Shown in pieces: positions 11,127 through 23,549 of a DNA stretch of 64,000 nt. The stretch spans positions 992,001 to 1,056,000 of the forward strand of contig NC_082412.1 in assembly GCF_004011695.2 (NCBI RefSeq). The letters run 5' to 3'. Position 1 is the stretch's first letter, and each line of letters opens with the position of its first letter. The stretch is from Ascochyta rabiei. Lineage: Eukaryota > Ascomycota > Dothideomycetes > Pleosporales > Didymellaceae. The notes beneath the pieces are model-generated. The model saw only the letters and a program-made list of their open reading frames with translations, was not told the DNA's origin and ran no database searches. Position numbers and translations under genes: made by a program.

Positions 11127-13159
11127 TGTTAAATGAAAGGTATTAGAGAAATGGATTAGGTGATATACCTGCTAAGAAACCGTGTAAAGGCCCCTACCAG
11201 AACCTAGATAAGACAAAAATCACCCTTACATAGAACAACAACAGAACATTAACGTACTCTACGGGTGAGCGGATTAAACGGGTGAGCAGATCACTCTGCC
11301 AAGACCACACCAAATCTCTACCCTATTATAGCTTGTATTAGCCCACTTTGGCCTTGTATACAGTAGTGCAGTACATAATATTATTTAGAAACATCTTCTA
11401 TAGCCTTCTTACATGTACGTAAGTTATGTCTAACATTGTAGCACTTTGTACAGCGTCTTTAGGTTACTTCCCCTCCTTTAGCGCGCACTCGCTTCTTTGC
11501 CTTCTTACTATCACCACGCGCCCTAAACTTAGTTAGAGTAGTTAATTAAAGGCCTTCCTTAGCTGTTAGGACTCTCTCCTGCTATAATCGCTTTCTTTTA
11601 TACAATTTACGTCGCGTAGCAGCCTTATTTGCTGCTTAAAGCCCAGTAATCTCCCTTTAAGCCAACACTAGCTTGTGCGCTACTATAGCTGCGCCTTTAG
11701 CAAGCTTTTTAAAGGCCTTAACTATTAAAGTTAGTAAGCTGCTTGCATGCCTTTAAATCCTCTCTTAAACCAGCGTTGATTGCGACCCTAATTGCAGGGT
11801 AGTGCTTGGGGTTTGGGACTGCCAGGGCTCATCTTCTACAGTAGGTAGCGGTAGGGTACGTAGGCGGACATCAAGACCCATTATGACCCGTTCTGGGTCA
11901 AGGGGGACTATTCCAGCGCCTTAGAAGCCTCCTTAGATATTGCTAGAAGTAAATGTCTCCTTATAGGCGTCTATAAAGCATAGTAGGAACTTAGTTTTAG
12001 TAATATAAGTAATGTAGTTATATATAAGATTCTTAGCTTAGCGCCTATATACCTTCTTTAGAGGGGCAAAACAACCTATATCTAGTAGTTATAAGAGGTA
12101 AGATAAGTGTAGAGGCATATATAGTGTAATAATCTTTACTTCCTTACAGTATTGTTAGAAGTTAAGGGAGTTGTGGCTCTTGTGGCTGTTAATAAGGAGC
12201 AGCTAGTGTACTCCTTAGGTGCGCGTCTTTGTATAGGCATTAAAGTGCTTTAACCAGTCTAGACCAAGCTTGTTAATAGTCTATCTGTTCTCAGAGACTC
12301 TAATAACCCAGTTATAGGGCAGATTGTCCTCTTTGTACCAGGCAGAGAGGTGGTTGCAGCCTTTAAAGATAATAAAGGGTAGAATAGCCTACCCTGTGCC
12401 ATTAATGCCCTGTATGACCGTTGTCTACTCTTAATTGCCCTGCTGCACTGCCTTTGGCCGTCCTTGACGCTCTAAGCCTGTAATAACTGCTCCTGTCAAT
12501 ATCTGGCCTATTATAAAGCCTGTCTTATTAAAGTTGTACGTGTTATTGTCCTAGATGCTATACTTGGCTTTGACATTCGCTACAAGCCTAAACTAGCCCC
12601 TAATAATCTCTAGATCCTTACAGAGGGCTCTCTTGTAGTCGTACTTGCAATTAAACCTTACTTTAAGGTCAGGGCGGCGCTTAACAAACGTGTTAGGCCA
12701 GTTTATGCCAACATGGCCTATATTGCGCTCAGCACGCAAAGAATTAGCTATATCAGCTACAGCAGCCAGCTAAGGGGCAAATCCTTGTGCATCTAGCTTA
12801 AGGATGTACTTAGCAATCACGTCCTCCTTAGTCTAGTCTATAATCTGTTAAACTGGCGTATAATCAGCTTGTGCAGGTTGTCCTGTGTATTAAGCGTGTA
12901 GTGTACTGTAAGGTGCGTTATATATAGCTGCAGCGCGTTACACAGTAAGTATTATGTCTTATTTAATTGCCTAGAGCGCAAGCTGTATCGCAGCTTCTCT
13001 TAAGGGCGTAGATTGATGTTGTTGTTGAGGCATTGCGTGGTAAGGTGGAGGTTTGGTGTGGTCTTGGCAGAGTGATCCGCTCACCCGTTTGATCCGCTCA
13101 CCCGTGGAGTACGTTAATACATTATTATTAACTTATTACTATTACTATCTAATCTAACA
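11127..13159 (+). repeat. 5' LTR of Copia-1, split by family A copy 2
   Basis: The LTR is 11127-11251 plus 13117-13159, together 168 bp, aligning end to end with the 3' LTR. The break is at the sequence cattaatacat, where the inserted element duplicated TA (11250-11251 and 13115-13116). Confidence 0.9.
11252..13114 (-). mobile_element. pogo-like DNA transposon, family A copy 2, inside the Copia-1 5' LTR
   Basis: It is 1863 bp with the family A terminal repeats and TA duplications at 11250-11251 and 13115-13116. The transposase frame occupies complement 11381-13033 by position homology with the other copies and is interrupted by RIP-type stops. Because it splits an LTR, it arrived after Copia-1. 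Confidence 0.9.
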
Positions 13160-13199
13160 TTTAAGAGTCTTACTGCTGCTATAATAAGCGCTAATAACA

Positions 13200-14400
13200 A
13201 GCAAAATAGTAACTAGCTAAAGCTAGAGGGACGCGATAGTTATTCTTACTAACTTAAGCAAATAGATCCCCTAGTATTGCTAACTTAAGATGCAATGCAA
13301 AGCTCTAGAAATCTAGGATATTATAGACCTAGAAGGTAACACTTAACTACGCCTAAAGCCTATTAAACTATAACCTCTACTTATCTTAGAATACAAACTA
13401 GCCCTTGCTCTAAGGAGCACTTAGGTATCCTCCTTAATACAAACTATAAGAGGCAATACGCGCACAACCACATAAGAATTAATTAACCCTATTAATACCT
13501 TTATAGCAATAGCTAATACCCTAAAACAATACTTAGAACTCTTAGTAGAAGGAAAGAAAGCATATAACAGCAACGCGTAAGAATTAAAATAATCTTTAAC
13601 TTATATAAAATATATAAGTAAAACTACTAAGATAAATAGAAATATATAGCTGTAATAATAAAATACTTAAATACTATAGTTAGCCCTTATCTATAAGTAA
13701 ACTGCTTTAACAAACACAGCACCCTATAGACCTAGATTATAAGTATCTAGGCAGTAGTAGGAGTAGATCTTAATAACAAGATTAGAAGGGTATAAGAAAG
13801 GTACTATAAAGCAATAAAGCCTATTAGAGTCCTGCAAAATTAGGAACTATAGCTTAGTAAATACAACTAAGCTTTAACTTGCATAGAAGCCCTTAAAATA
13901 GGGGACGTAATATAGAGCAAGCTAGTTATAGATAACTTTCTAAAAGTAGTCTTAAAGATTACCCTAGTATAGATAGCAACATTTACTAGTATAGAAAGCA
14001 ACTAAAGTAATATAGAAAGAAGATAGATAATAAAACTCTTCTATAAGTATATAAGCCTAGCCTATCTAATATAAGGTAGAATAAAAAGTACCTTTATAAC
14101 AGAGGGGAGAGCCTTTGTAGTAAGTAGTAAATCTAACTTAAACATATAGAGGGACGCCTTCAGTATACAAATTAGAGCGCTATCTACAGCCCTTAACTAA
14201 AGCTAATTAAAGCGTAAAATAAATGCGTCTAGCAATAAGTCTAAGTAATTCTAAAGAAGGAATATAGCAGAAGCTGAAGACATATGTCTAGCTTACAAAC
14301 AGCGTTATAACATGAGTAACTGTTACTATGTTAATAATAATTTAGAAACCTCTAAGTAGTTTAAACTAAATTAAAATATTAAAAAGCTAGTATAGTATAA
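13200..14400 (+). pseudogene. Copia-1 gag, RIP-inactivated
   Basis: The frame begins near KLEGRDSYSY.QLKQ, the fungal Copia gag start (L.GR.NY..W). At about 14285-14350 it reads CLAYKQRYNMSNCYY, a degraded CCHC-like RNA-binding knuckle, followed by ETSK.FKL. The protein would coat element RNA. Numerous TAG/TAA codons interrupt it. The same gag start is seen in the second Copia-1 copy at 62.85 kb. Confidence 0.7.
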
Positions 14401-15147
14401 ACTTTAATATAAGCTAGACATATAAAGAACAGTAAACAAACTAAATACTAGTTTAAAGCAACCCTGCCTAGTAAATAATAAACTCTTAATTAATTACTCT
14501 ACACATTAAGACGTCTTAAACACTAGACAAGATTACTAAGTAACTAGATAGCTAAGTTATTGCTTCGGTTAATAAAGGTAGTATAAAAGTAGTATATAGC
14601 GTAATTTATTAAAGATATCTATTAAAGAAGGCATTTCTCCTAGATTCTAGCTTAACTACGCATATCTATAATAACCTCTTAAGACTTAGAGACGTACGCT
14701 AGCTAGCAATAGGAGATTATATCTAGACTGGGAACTCTAAGGTCTAGATATAAGGATATAGTACTGTTAATATATTAGTAGAGGGATCTTAAGGTAAATA
14801 AGTACTATGCTTAGACAATGTTGCGTAGTACCTAGATTTCCTCTGTAACCTAGTATTATTTAGGCTACTCTAAAGACAAGGAATATAGTAGAATAACTAA
14901 GAAGATCTAACAATGCTATGTAAAAGAAACCGCAACATTATAGCTACCCTAACAAAAAGCTTTAGATAGTAGGTTATTTAATAACTAAATATAGCTATAG
15001 TAGCACACTATATACATATAAATTACAATAGAAGATTACTATAAAGAGTAATAGCTATAATGTAGTATAAGAGGCTTAGACATCTACAACTATCTATAAT
15101 TAAGTACCTTATATATTAATCTAAGGAGGTAAAGATTAAAGGTATTA
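14400..15147 (+). pseudogene. Copia-1 protease/pre-integrase region, RIP-inactivated
   Basis: Between gag and the inserted transposon the frame is badly mutated. At about 15060-15147 it reads RGLDIYNYL and continues to KVL, which fits the pre-integrase zinc-binding segment of Copia elements (H.RLGH...L). No aspartic protease active site could be pinned down. The integrase continues beyond family A copy 3 at 17013. Confidence 0.45.
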
Positions 15148-17010
15148 ACGTACTCCACGGGTAAGCGGATCAAACGGGTGAGCGGATCACTCTGCCAAGA
15201 CCACACCAAATCTCTACCCTATTATAGCTTGCATTAGCCCACTTTAGCCTTGTATACAGTAGTGCAGTACATAATATTATTTAGAAACATCTTCTATAGC
15301 CTTCTTACATATACGTAAGTTATGTCTAACATTGTAGCACTTTGTACAGCGTCTTTAGGTTACTTCCCCTCCTTTAGCGCGCACTCGCTTCTTTGCCTTC
15401 TTACTATCACTACGCGCCCCAAACTTAGTTAGAGTAGTTAATTAAAGGCCTTCCTTAGCTGTTAGGACTTCCTCCTGCTATAATCGCTTTCTTTTATGCA
15501 ATTTACGTCGCGTAGCAGCCTTATTTGCTGCTCAAAGCCTAGTAATCTCCCTTTAAGCTAACACTAGCTTATGCGCTACTATAGCTGCGCCTTTAGCAAG
15601 CTTTTTAAAGGCCTTAACTATTAAAGTTAGTAAGCTGCTTGCATGCCTTTGAATCCTCTCTCAAACCAGCGTTGATTGCGACCCTAATTGCAGGGTAGTG
15701 CTTGGGGTTTGGGACTGCCAGGGCTCATCTTCTACAGTAGGTAGCGGTGGGGTACGTAGGCAGACATCAAGACCTATTATAACCCGTTCTGGGTCAAGAG
15801 GGACTATTCCAGCGCCTTAGAAGCCTTCTTAGATATTGCTAGAAGTAAATGTCTCCTTATAGGCGTCTATAAAGTATAGTAGGAACTTAGTTTTAGTAAT
15901 ATAAGTAATGTAGTTATATATAAGATTCTTGGCTTAGCGCCTATATGCCTTCTTTAGAGGGGCAAAACAACCTATATCTAGTGGTTGTAAGAGGTAAGAT
16001 AAGTGTAGAGGCATACACAGTGTAACAATCTTTGCTTCCTTACAGTATTGTTAGAAGTTGAGGGAGTTGTGGCTCTTGTGGCTGTTAATAAGGAGCAGCT
16101 AGTACACTCCTTAGGTGCGCGTCTTTGTATAGGCATTAAAGTGCTTTAACCAGTCTAGACTAATCTTGTTGGTAGTCCATCCGTTCTTAGAGACTCTAAT
16201 AACCCAGTTATAGGGCAGATTGTCCTCTTTGTACCAGGCAGAGAGGTGGTTGCAGCCTTTAAAGATAATAAAGGGTAGAATAGCCTACCCTATGCTATTA
16301 ATGCCCTGTATAACCGTTGTCTACTCTTAATTACCCTGCTGGACTGCCTTTAGCTGTCCTTAACGCTCTAAGCCTGTAACAACTGCTCCTGTTAATATCT
16401 AGCCTATTATAAAGCCTGTCTTATTAAAGTTGTATGTGTTATTGTCCTAGATGCTATACTTGGCTTTAACATTCGCTACAAGCCTAAACCAGCCCCTAAT
16501 AATCTCTAGATCCTTACAGAGGGCTCTCTTGTAGTTGTACTTACAATTAAACCTTACTTTAAGGTCAGGGCAGTGCTTAACAAACGTGTTAGGCTAGTTT
16601 ATGCCAACATGGCCTATATTGCGCTCAGCACGCAAAAAATTAGCTATATCAGCTACAGCAGCCAGCTAAGGGGCAAATCCTTGTGTATCTAGCTTAAGGA
16701 TGTACTTAGCAATCACGTCCTCCTTAGTCTGGTCTATAATCTGTTAAACTGGCGTATAATCAGCTTGTGTAGGTTGTCCTGTGTATTAAGCGTGTAGTGT
16801 GCTGTAAGGCGCGTTATATATAGCTGCAGCGCGTTATATAGTAAGCGTTGTGTCTTATTTAATTGCCTAGAGCGCAAGCTGTATCGCAGCTTCTCTTAAG
16901 GGCGTAGATTGATGTTGTTGTTGAGGCATTGCGTGGTAAGGTGGAGGTTTGGTGTGGTCTTGGCAGAGTGATCCGCTCACCCGTTTGATCCGCTCACCTG
17001 TAGAGTACGT
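15148..17010 (-). mobile_element. pogo-like DNA transposon, family A copy 3, inside Copia-1 integrase
   Basis: It is 1863 bp with TA duplications at 15146-15147 and 17011-17012 and family A terminal repeats. The transposase frame lies at complement 15277-16929 by homology. It carries RIP-type stops and is oriented opposite to the Copia host. Confidence 0.9.
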
Positions 17011-17012
17011 TA

Positions 17013-19440
17013 TAACAGTGTAATATAATATATATAGATAGTTAAAATTAAAGTGTTAAATACAAAGAACCCTATAATTAAATAATAAAGGACTAGGTAA
17101 ATAAATAGCTATAGACTTCTAAAAATATAAAGTAGGAAGCTTTAACAAGAAAAAGAGTTAAATACTTATTACCTGCTAACAATAATGGTACGTGTAGAAC
17201 TTCTACGTTAAGGATAATAGCCCTGTAAGATCTATTATCTGTCTACTTAGGATCTTTGTCTAGTTCTTAAAGAAACAGTTTAATATTATAGTTAAGGTAA
17301 TTAAGATAGATAATAAAATTATTATAGTTAAATAAGAGGTTAAGAGATAGTGCATGTCCCTCTGAATAAGAATTAAGCCTTCTACTCTAGACATACAAGC
17401 TTAAAATAGAGGAGCTAAACGCTTAGGGGGTATAATAAAAGAGAAGGGACATGCAATTTAATTAGACGCAAATCTTATATAGAAACTCTGGCTAAAAATT
17501 ACTAGGGCAGTAGTATACCTATACAATTAGACGCTAAATTATCTAAATAAGTAGAGATTACTATATAAAATATTCTTTATATGCGCAGCTGCTATAAATA
17601 GTATAGGTACTAGACCTTAAAAATTAAACTAGGGTTACTTAAGAGTATATAGATGCAAAGCATTTACTATAACTAACAATACCTATTAAAGAAAATTAAG
17701 GCTATAAAGACTAGACCTAAAGGTATAGATTAGATACTTAGTATAATACCAGTCTACTAACATATACTAAATCTAGGTCCTATAAATAGCTAAAGTAATT
17801 AGCACCTATAATATAGTGTTTAATAAAGAAATAATATTTAACAGTAAGATAGAGGATATTATAGATAACCTTATGTATATCATGTTAAAGGAAATTATAA
17901 CTTAGATTAGTACAGTTAAACTTCTAGCTATATAGAGCTATATACCTAAAACTAAAACATTCTATAAATATAAGATAACATAGGAGGATACTCTGTGTGC
18001 TAAACAACCCTAATATTACTAAGGCAGAAAGATTATAGAGGCATACCTAACGCCTCTACTAACTCCTCTACTAGTAGCATTCCTAACTAAATAGATAAGC
18101 TATAACAAGACAGCAGACTAACTTAAACAAGACTAAGGAACATCTGTAACAATACTCTAGGCAGCTGTATTTATAGCAGGTGCTAAGGTAGAACACCTTA
18201 GTTAATATAAAGGAAAACCTTTTAACAAAGCTTAATTAAAGAGGATTATAGCAAAGGGATTTGAACTATCTTAGAATAAACTCCTGCTATTACCTATAGT
18301 ATACTTAAAGCTAGAGGACCACCCTCTCTATAAGATATTTAAATAAGTAGAAAATAAACACCTATAAAGCTACAAACAAATAGACTTATAGACTAAAGTT
18401 CTAGTAGCTCTAGTTTAGAAGTCTAGATAATAAACACTTAATTATATATAGGTCTATTTATATAAGTTTAATAAATACTACTACCTTAATAAGTATAAAG
18501 TAAGGCTTATAGTTAGAGGAGACTAATAACGTAATATTATATTACAAGACATATATACATCAACACTTATAGGCTAATTACTTAGAATAATAATAGCAAT
18601 TGCTGTAAAATATAATCTTAAACTAAAATAATAGAATATTACAAATGCGTTTGTCTATATAGCTATTAACTACAAAATATATATAAGGATGCTAAGAGGA
18701 TACTAGAAGACAGGCACCTTACTAAAGGTACAGAAAGCCCTATACAGGGTTATTTGCAGCAGTAACTACTTAACCTAACATAGCGTTTACCACGTTGCAA
18801 CTTACATGCTTTCTAGTTAACCTAAGTAATAAACACTAAGATGCTGCTAACTAAGTGCTTCTATACCTACAGAAGATAAGGAATCTGTTACTTAACTTTA
18901 GATAGGGCAAAGGACTTAAAGTTGTAAGTAACGCATTACTTGCCAACAACACTGTAGACTAAAAGAGTTCCTAAGGATATGCTATTAAGCTATTTAGAGG
19001 ACTTATTACCTAGAGAGTAAATAAACAAGATACTGTTACAACGTTAACTACTAAGGCTAAGCTCCTAGCACTGTCTTAAGTAGCTAAGGAAGCAATATTT
19101 ACCTCTTAACGATTAAAAGAGCTTTAGGTAACCCTAAGCAATCTAATAATATTAATTAAATATAGTAATATATAGATAATATGTCTAGTTACTATAGATA
19201 TTACTAAGATATAAACTAAATTTTAGCATGTTAATATACACAACTACTAGTTATAATAAGAAGTTAAATATAAAATAATTTAAGTAGAATATATCCTATC
19301 TAATAATATAATTACAGATAGATTTATAAAGTTGTTGCTAATTAGTAAATAGGCTAGCTTTCTTAATTAGTTAGGACTTATTAAGGGCTAGAAGGGTATA
19401 TTAAGGGATATCCTACTTAAGAAGATATAAGAGCAACTAG
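17013..19440 (+). pseudogene. Copia-1 integrase, reverse transcriptase and RNase H, RIP-inactivated
   Basis: RT is visible at 18640-18780 as NAFVYIAINYKIYIRMLRGY, then VQKALYRV (family NAFVHADLDE.VYMRMP.GY, L.KALYGL). RNase H is clear at 18960-19400: GYAIKLFRGLIT, NKQDTVTTLTTKAKLLALS and KEAIF. Only about 200 bp separate the RT KALYG motif from RNase H, and no YVDD box is seen, so roughly 500 bp of RT appear to be missing. Stops are dense throughout. Confidence 0.75.
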
Positions 19441-19510
19441 AGGACCTTATGTTAAAGAGTTAATTAACTAGTTTACACAGCTTATAATAGGATTCTAAGC
19501 TAAGGGGGTG

Positions 19511-19678
19511 TGTTAAATAAAAGGTATTAGAGAAATAGGTTAGGTAATATACCTGCTAAGAAACTGTGCAGAGGCCTCTACCAGAACCTAGATAAGACGA
19601 AAATCACCCTTATATAGAATAACAACAGCACATTAATACATCATTATTAACTTATTACTATTACCATCTAATCTAACA
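19511..19678 (+). repeat. 3' LTR of Copia-1
   Basis: It is 168 bp, begins TGTTAAATAAAAGG and ends CTAATCTAACA. It is preceded by the polypurine tract and followed by target duplication agtat (19679-19683). It aligns base for base in length with the 5' LTR and with the LTR at 62683. Confidence 0.92.
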
Positions 19679-19689
19679 AGTATCTCTAC

Positions 19690-20880
19690 TGTCTACAGCC
19701 CTACTAGTCCTACTGCTGTCCCTAGTTGTAATAGTGTTCTGATAACAGTGAGGCATAACAGGACACGCTCTAGATTAAATAGAATAAGCCCTGTTACTTA
19801 AAATCTAGCCTTAATATTGCTCTCTAATAGACTAGTAAGTCTAATCCTCAGGTACATCTATAGGAAGTCAAGCTTGTTAACATAGAAGATGCTTTAGTAG
19901 GTAAGCTTAGACACCTTATGTCTATACACCACCTTAAGAGGAGAGTAGCAGCTAACGTCTAGTAGTAAGAGAAGGTATAAGGTGTAAGGAGGCATATAGA
20001 GAGTAATTATTATAGTCCTTATAGTACTAATTAAACTTAGGTGTAGCGTAGCTGCTGTAACTGTTAAGAATAAGTAGCTTATAAGCACCTAATAAGCGAG
20101 TCTATATGTGCCTGTTAAAGTGCTTCACCTAGTTAAGGCCTAGCTTATCTGTTGTCTAGCTGTTGTTACTAACAGCAACAGTCCAGTCAGGTAGGAGGTC
20201 TTAATACTAGCTAGCCTAGTAGAGCTTCCCTGCTAGTATAAGGAAGAGTAGGATAGACTAACCTAACGCGTTAACACACTTAATTATTGTTACCTACTTG
20301 CAATTGCCTAGCTAAACAACAGTAGCGCGTCTAACTGTGTTAGAGCTAGTAGCAACCTTAGACGTTAAGGCAACACCTATTATAAACCTAGTCTTATTAA
20401 AGTTATAGATGTCCTTATTAGGTATCCTATATATAAGGCGTGTCTCCTCTACTAGCCTAAACTACACACTAATCCTAACAAGATCTTTACAGCGTGCCCT
20501 TAATAAATAGAATTTCCTATTCTACTTTGTCTAGAGTTCTGGCTAGCGCTTAATAAAGCGTGCTACTTAGTTCTTGCCTAGCAAAGGAGGAGAAGGATTT
20601 TAGCTGCAGGCAGTAAGAAGAGTGTCTGCTATTTATTGCATATTAATAATCTAGGGTAGAAATCTATAATAATTAAGGTCTAAGATCTACTAAATAAGGG
20701 ACTGCTCTTTAACAGGGCTAAGCTTAAGGTTAATAGACGTTGTTGCGTCTTTTAACTTAATGCCCTAGAGGCAGCAGCAGAGCGTTATACAAGGCACCTA
20801 GTAGAGTAAAGTAGCCCTATTTTTTAACTAAACGCGTCCTAATTTAACAGCAGAGGTAGTAAGAAGGCATCTACCCTCTG
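19690..20880 (-). pseudogene. Family G pogo-like transposase, central part, RIP-inactivated
   Basis: Minus-strand reading gives DWTVAVSNNS..TTDKLGL near 20140-20200 (family form W.VGVSDNGWTTNKLGL) and, at about 19920-20000, LYMPPYTLYLLLLLDVSCYSPLK. The latter matches the family segment MPPHTSHLLQPLDVGCF with the third catalytic Asp. The rest of the protein continues across Copia-1 into 10609-11126. TIR sequence and protein differ from family A, so this is a separate family. It is interrupted by stops and by two insertions. Confidence 0.75.
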
Positions 20881-20893
20881 TAAGGGAGGCTTA

Positions 20894-22756
20894 ACGTACT
20901 CTACGGGTAAGCGGATCAAACGGGTGAGCAGATCACTCTGCCAAGACCACACCAAATTTCTACCCTATTATAGCTTGCATTAGCCCACTTTGGCCTTGTA
21001 TACAGTAGTGCAGTACATAATATTATTTAGAAACATCTTCTACAGCCTTCTTACATGTACGTGAGTTATGTCTAACGTTGTAGCACTTTGTACAGCGTCT
21101 TTAGGTTACTTCCCCTCCTTTAGCGCGCACTCGCTTCTTTGCCTTCTTACTATCACCACGCGCCCTAAACTTAGTTAGAGTAGTTAATTAAAGGCCTTCC
21201 TTAGCTGTTAGGACTCCCTCCTGCTGTAATTGCTTTCTCTTATGCAATTTACGTCGCGTAGCAGCCTTATTTGCTGCTTGAAGCCTAGTAATCTCCCTTT
21301 AAGCCAACACTAGCTTATGCGCTACTATAGCTGCGCCTTTAGCAAGCTTTTTAAAGGCCTTAACTATTAAAGTTGGTAAGCTGCTTGCATGCCTTTGAAT
21401 CCTCTCTCGAACCAGCGTTAATTGCGACCCTAATTGCAGGGTAGTGCTTGGGGTTTGGGACTGCCAGGGCTCATCTTCTACAGTAGGTAGCGGTGGGGTA
21501 CGTAGGCGGACATCAAGACCCATTATAACCCGTTCTGGGTCAAGGGGGACTATTCCAGCGCCTTAGAAGCCTCCTTAGATATTACTAGAAGTAAATGTCT
21601 CCTTATAGGCGTCTATAAAGCATAGTAGAAACTTAGTTTTAGTAATATAAGTAATATAGTTAGGTATAAGATTCTTAGCTTGGCGCCTATATGCCTTCTT
21701 TAGAGGGGCAAAACAACCTATATCTAGTAGTTGTAAGAGGTAAGATAAGTGTAGAGGCATACATAGTGTAATAATCTTTGCTTCCTTATAGTATTGTTAG
21801 AAGTTGAGGGAGTTGTGGCTCTTGTGGCTGTTAATAAGGAGCAGCTAGTGTACTCCTTAGGTGCGCGTCTTTGTATAGGCATTAAAGTGCTTTAACCAGT
21901 CTAGACTAAGCTTGTTAGTAGTCCATCCGTTCTCAGAGACTTTAATAACCCAGTTATAGGGCAGATTGTCCTCTTTGTACCAGGCAGAGAGGTGGTTGCA
22001 GCCTTTAAAGATAATAAAGGGTAGAATAGCCTACCCTGTGCCATTAATGCCCTGTATGACCGTTGTCCACTCTCAATTGCCCTGCTGCACTGCCTTTAGC
22101 TGTCCTCAACGCTCTAAGCCTGTAACAACTGCTCCTGTCAATATCTGGCCTATTATAAAGCCTGTCTTATTAAAGTTGTACATGTTATTGTCCTAGATGC
22201 TATACTTAGCTTTAACATTCGCTACAAGCCTAAACTAGCCCCTAATAATCTCTAGATCCTTACAGAGGGCTCTCTTATAGTCGTACTTGCGATTAAACCT
22301 TACTTTAAGGTTAGGGCGGCGCTTAACAAACGTGTTAGGCCAGTTTATGCTAACATGGCCTATATTGCGCTCAGCACGCAAAGAATTAGCTATATTAGCT
22401 ACAGCAGCCAGCTAAGGGGCAAATCCTTATGCATCTAGCTTAAGGATGTACTTAGCAATCACGTCCTCCTTAGTCTAGTCTATAATCTGTTGAACTAGCG
22501 TATAATCAGCTTGTGCAGGTTGTCCTGTGTATTAAGCGTGTAGTGTGCTGTAAGGTGCGTTATATATAGCTGCAGCGCGTTACACAGTAAGTGTTGCGTC
22601 TTATTTAATTGCCTGGAGCGCAAGCTGTATCGCAGCTTCTCTTAAGGGCGTAGATTAATGTTGTTGTTGAGGCATTGCGTGGTAAGGTGGAGGTTTGGTG
22701 TGGTCTTGGCAGAGTGATCCGCTCACCTGTTTGATCCGCTCACCCGTGGAGTACGT
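20894..22756 (-). mobile_element. pogo-like DNA transposon, family A copy 4, inside family G
   Basis: It is 1863 bp with TA duplications at 20892-20893 and 22757-22758. The transposase frame is complement 21023-22675. This is among the better-preserved copies. Long open segments remain, such as complement 21299-21523 (C-terminal part with SQTPSTTLQLGSQ) and complement 21575-21760, which spans the third catalytic Asp (LLQLLDIGCFAPLKKAY). Confidence 0.9.
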
Positions 22757-22863
22757 TAAGTACGTTGTGGTTAAGCCATTACAGTTGGGATAAAAGAAGT
22801 TTAACGCGTTTTGGTGGGGTTGGCCGGATACTGGTGTTGGCTGCTTACTGGTGAAACACGTTA

Positions 22864-23123
22864 ATAAAGGCAATAAACACATTGCAAACAGAATGATAAC
22901 AAGCTGAGTGGTGCTCGCTAAGAAATTGTCTAACAAGTTTCATTCTTGTCTAAATGTTACAGAGGTTTCTGCTTGTCTTGTATCTTCTAGAAATTTCTAC
23001 TTGTTATATACTGTTCTACTACAGCCCTACTATTCTATCCCTGGCTAGCTAGCGGCTACAGAATTGAATGCTTTTAGTAACTAAGCATCTTAGTAGACAT
23101 ATGTCTGTTGATCCTTGCTAAAG
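22864..23123. other. Intergenic, junction from transposon stack to low-copy DNA
   Basis: Immediately right of family G the base composition becomes balanced and RIP signatures stop. I see no gene; it probably holds the 3' untranslated region of the secreted protein gene. Confidence 0.5.
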
Positions 23124-23423
23124 CTATGAGTCCTATATGGGTTAGTTTCTAGATAGCGCTTTATAGATAGCAGTTTGTGCAATACATACTAGCGAAACTT
23201 TGACTCCTGGGGCGGGACGAGCGCAGCGGGATATAACAGTACAACCATGAGTGTACGTATTTGAGGGAGGAGGCAGAGTGATGCAACGTCCAGAAGGCGA
23301 GTGTTTCATATCACAGGGAACTGTGTTTCGCTGCAAAGCGCCATTGCTGATAAAGGTAATGTCCTGCGCAGCAGTAAGAGATGTTGCAAAAATTGCTAGA
23401 AGAATGACTTGAGGAGCGAGCAT
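23124..23423 (-). CDS. Small secreted cysteine-containing protein, candidate effector
   Basis: The first about 20 residues are a textbook signal peptide (MLAPQVILLAIFATSLTAAQ) followed by a short mature chain with cysteines in a P-C, R-C, G-C, R-C pattern. Unspliced, the frame is 93 residues (complement 23142-23423) with five Cys. A better model uses an intron at 23133-23189: 57 nt, GTATGT donor, branch-like CTAAC, and an AG acceptor after catat. The CDS is then complement join(23124-23132, 23190-23423), ending KVSLDS, about 80 residues with four Cys, enough for two disulphides. A TATATAAG box lies 127 bp upstream and the leader is CT-rich, as in expressed fungal genes. Unlike almost every other frame here it has no RIP-type stop. 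I recognise no named family; effector status is inferred from size, secretion and its place in an A+T-rich, transposon-rich region. Confidence 0.65.
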
Positions 23424-23549
23424 TTTGAAATAGTTTAAAGATAGATGGTTTTTGGGTACAGCGAGTTTGGAAAGGTGCTGAGAGAGCGAATTTGTTGATA
23501 AGAAAGTAAATGTGTTGATGATAATTGCTATTAAGCATACCTCTGCCTT

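Larger units (their letters stand above)
11127..19678 (+). mobile_element. Complete Ty1/Copia retrotransposon (Copia-1), RIPped, with two nested transposons
   Basis: Flanked by a 5-bp target duplication agtat (11122-11126 and 19679-19683). The two LTRs are 168 bp each (5' LTR split by family A copy 2) and begin TGTTAAAT, ending CTAACA. A purine run (aagggggtg, 19502-19510) immediately before the 3' LTR is the polypurine tract. Plus-strand domains run gag, integrase, RT, RNase H. Family A copy 3 sits between the pre-integrase region and the integrase core. All frames carry dense RIP stops. Without the two insertions the element is about 4.8 kb. Confidence 0.9.
10609..22861 (-). mobile_element. 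pogo-like DNA transposon, family G, split by two insertions
   Basis: The left terminus (ACGTGTTTTACTAGTAAGC...) and right terminus (...TGGTGAAACACGT) are inverted copies flanked by TA at 10607-10608 and 22862-22863. Both contain CGGCCAAC twice, 17 bp apart on the left. Removing Copia-1 with one TSD copy (11127-19683) and family A copy 4 with one TA (20894-22758) leaves 1831 bp, the size expected of these elements. The minus-strand transposase is split accordingly. Its C-terminus (10700-11126) ends in CSKCHVQGYN, a zinc-knuckle-like motif; the DDE part lies in 19690-20880. G is the oldest layer of the stack. Confidence 0.85.

Noticed and set aside
22655..22936. 93-residue minus-strand frame
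   Set aside because: It spans the junction of family A copy 4 and the end of family G, so it is a chance fusion of two transposon ends.
23311..23538. 75-residue minus-strand frame overlapping the secreted protein gene
   Set aside because: It reads the 5' leader and signal-peptide region in another phase; the start context, TATA spacing and signal peptide support the 23423 start.
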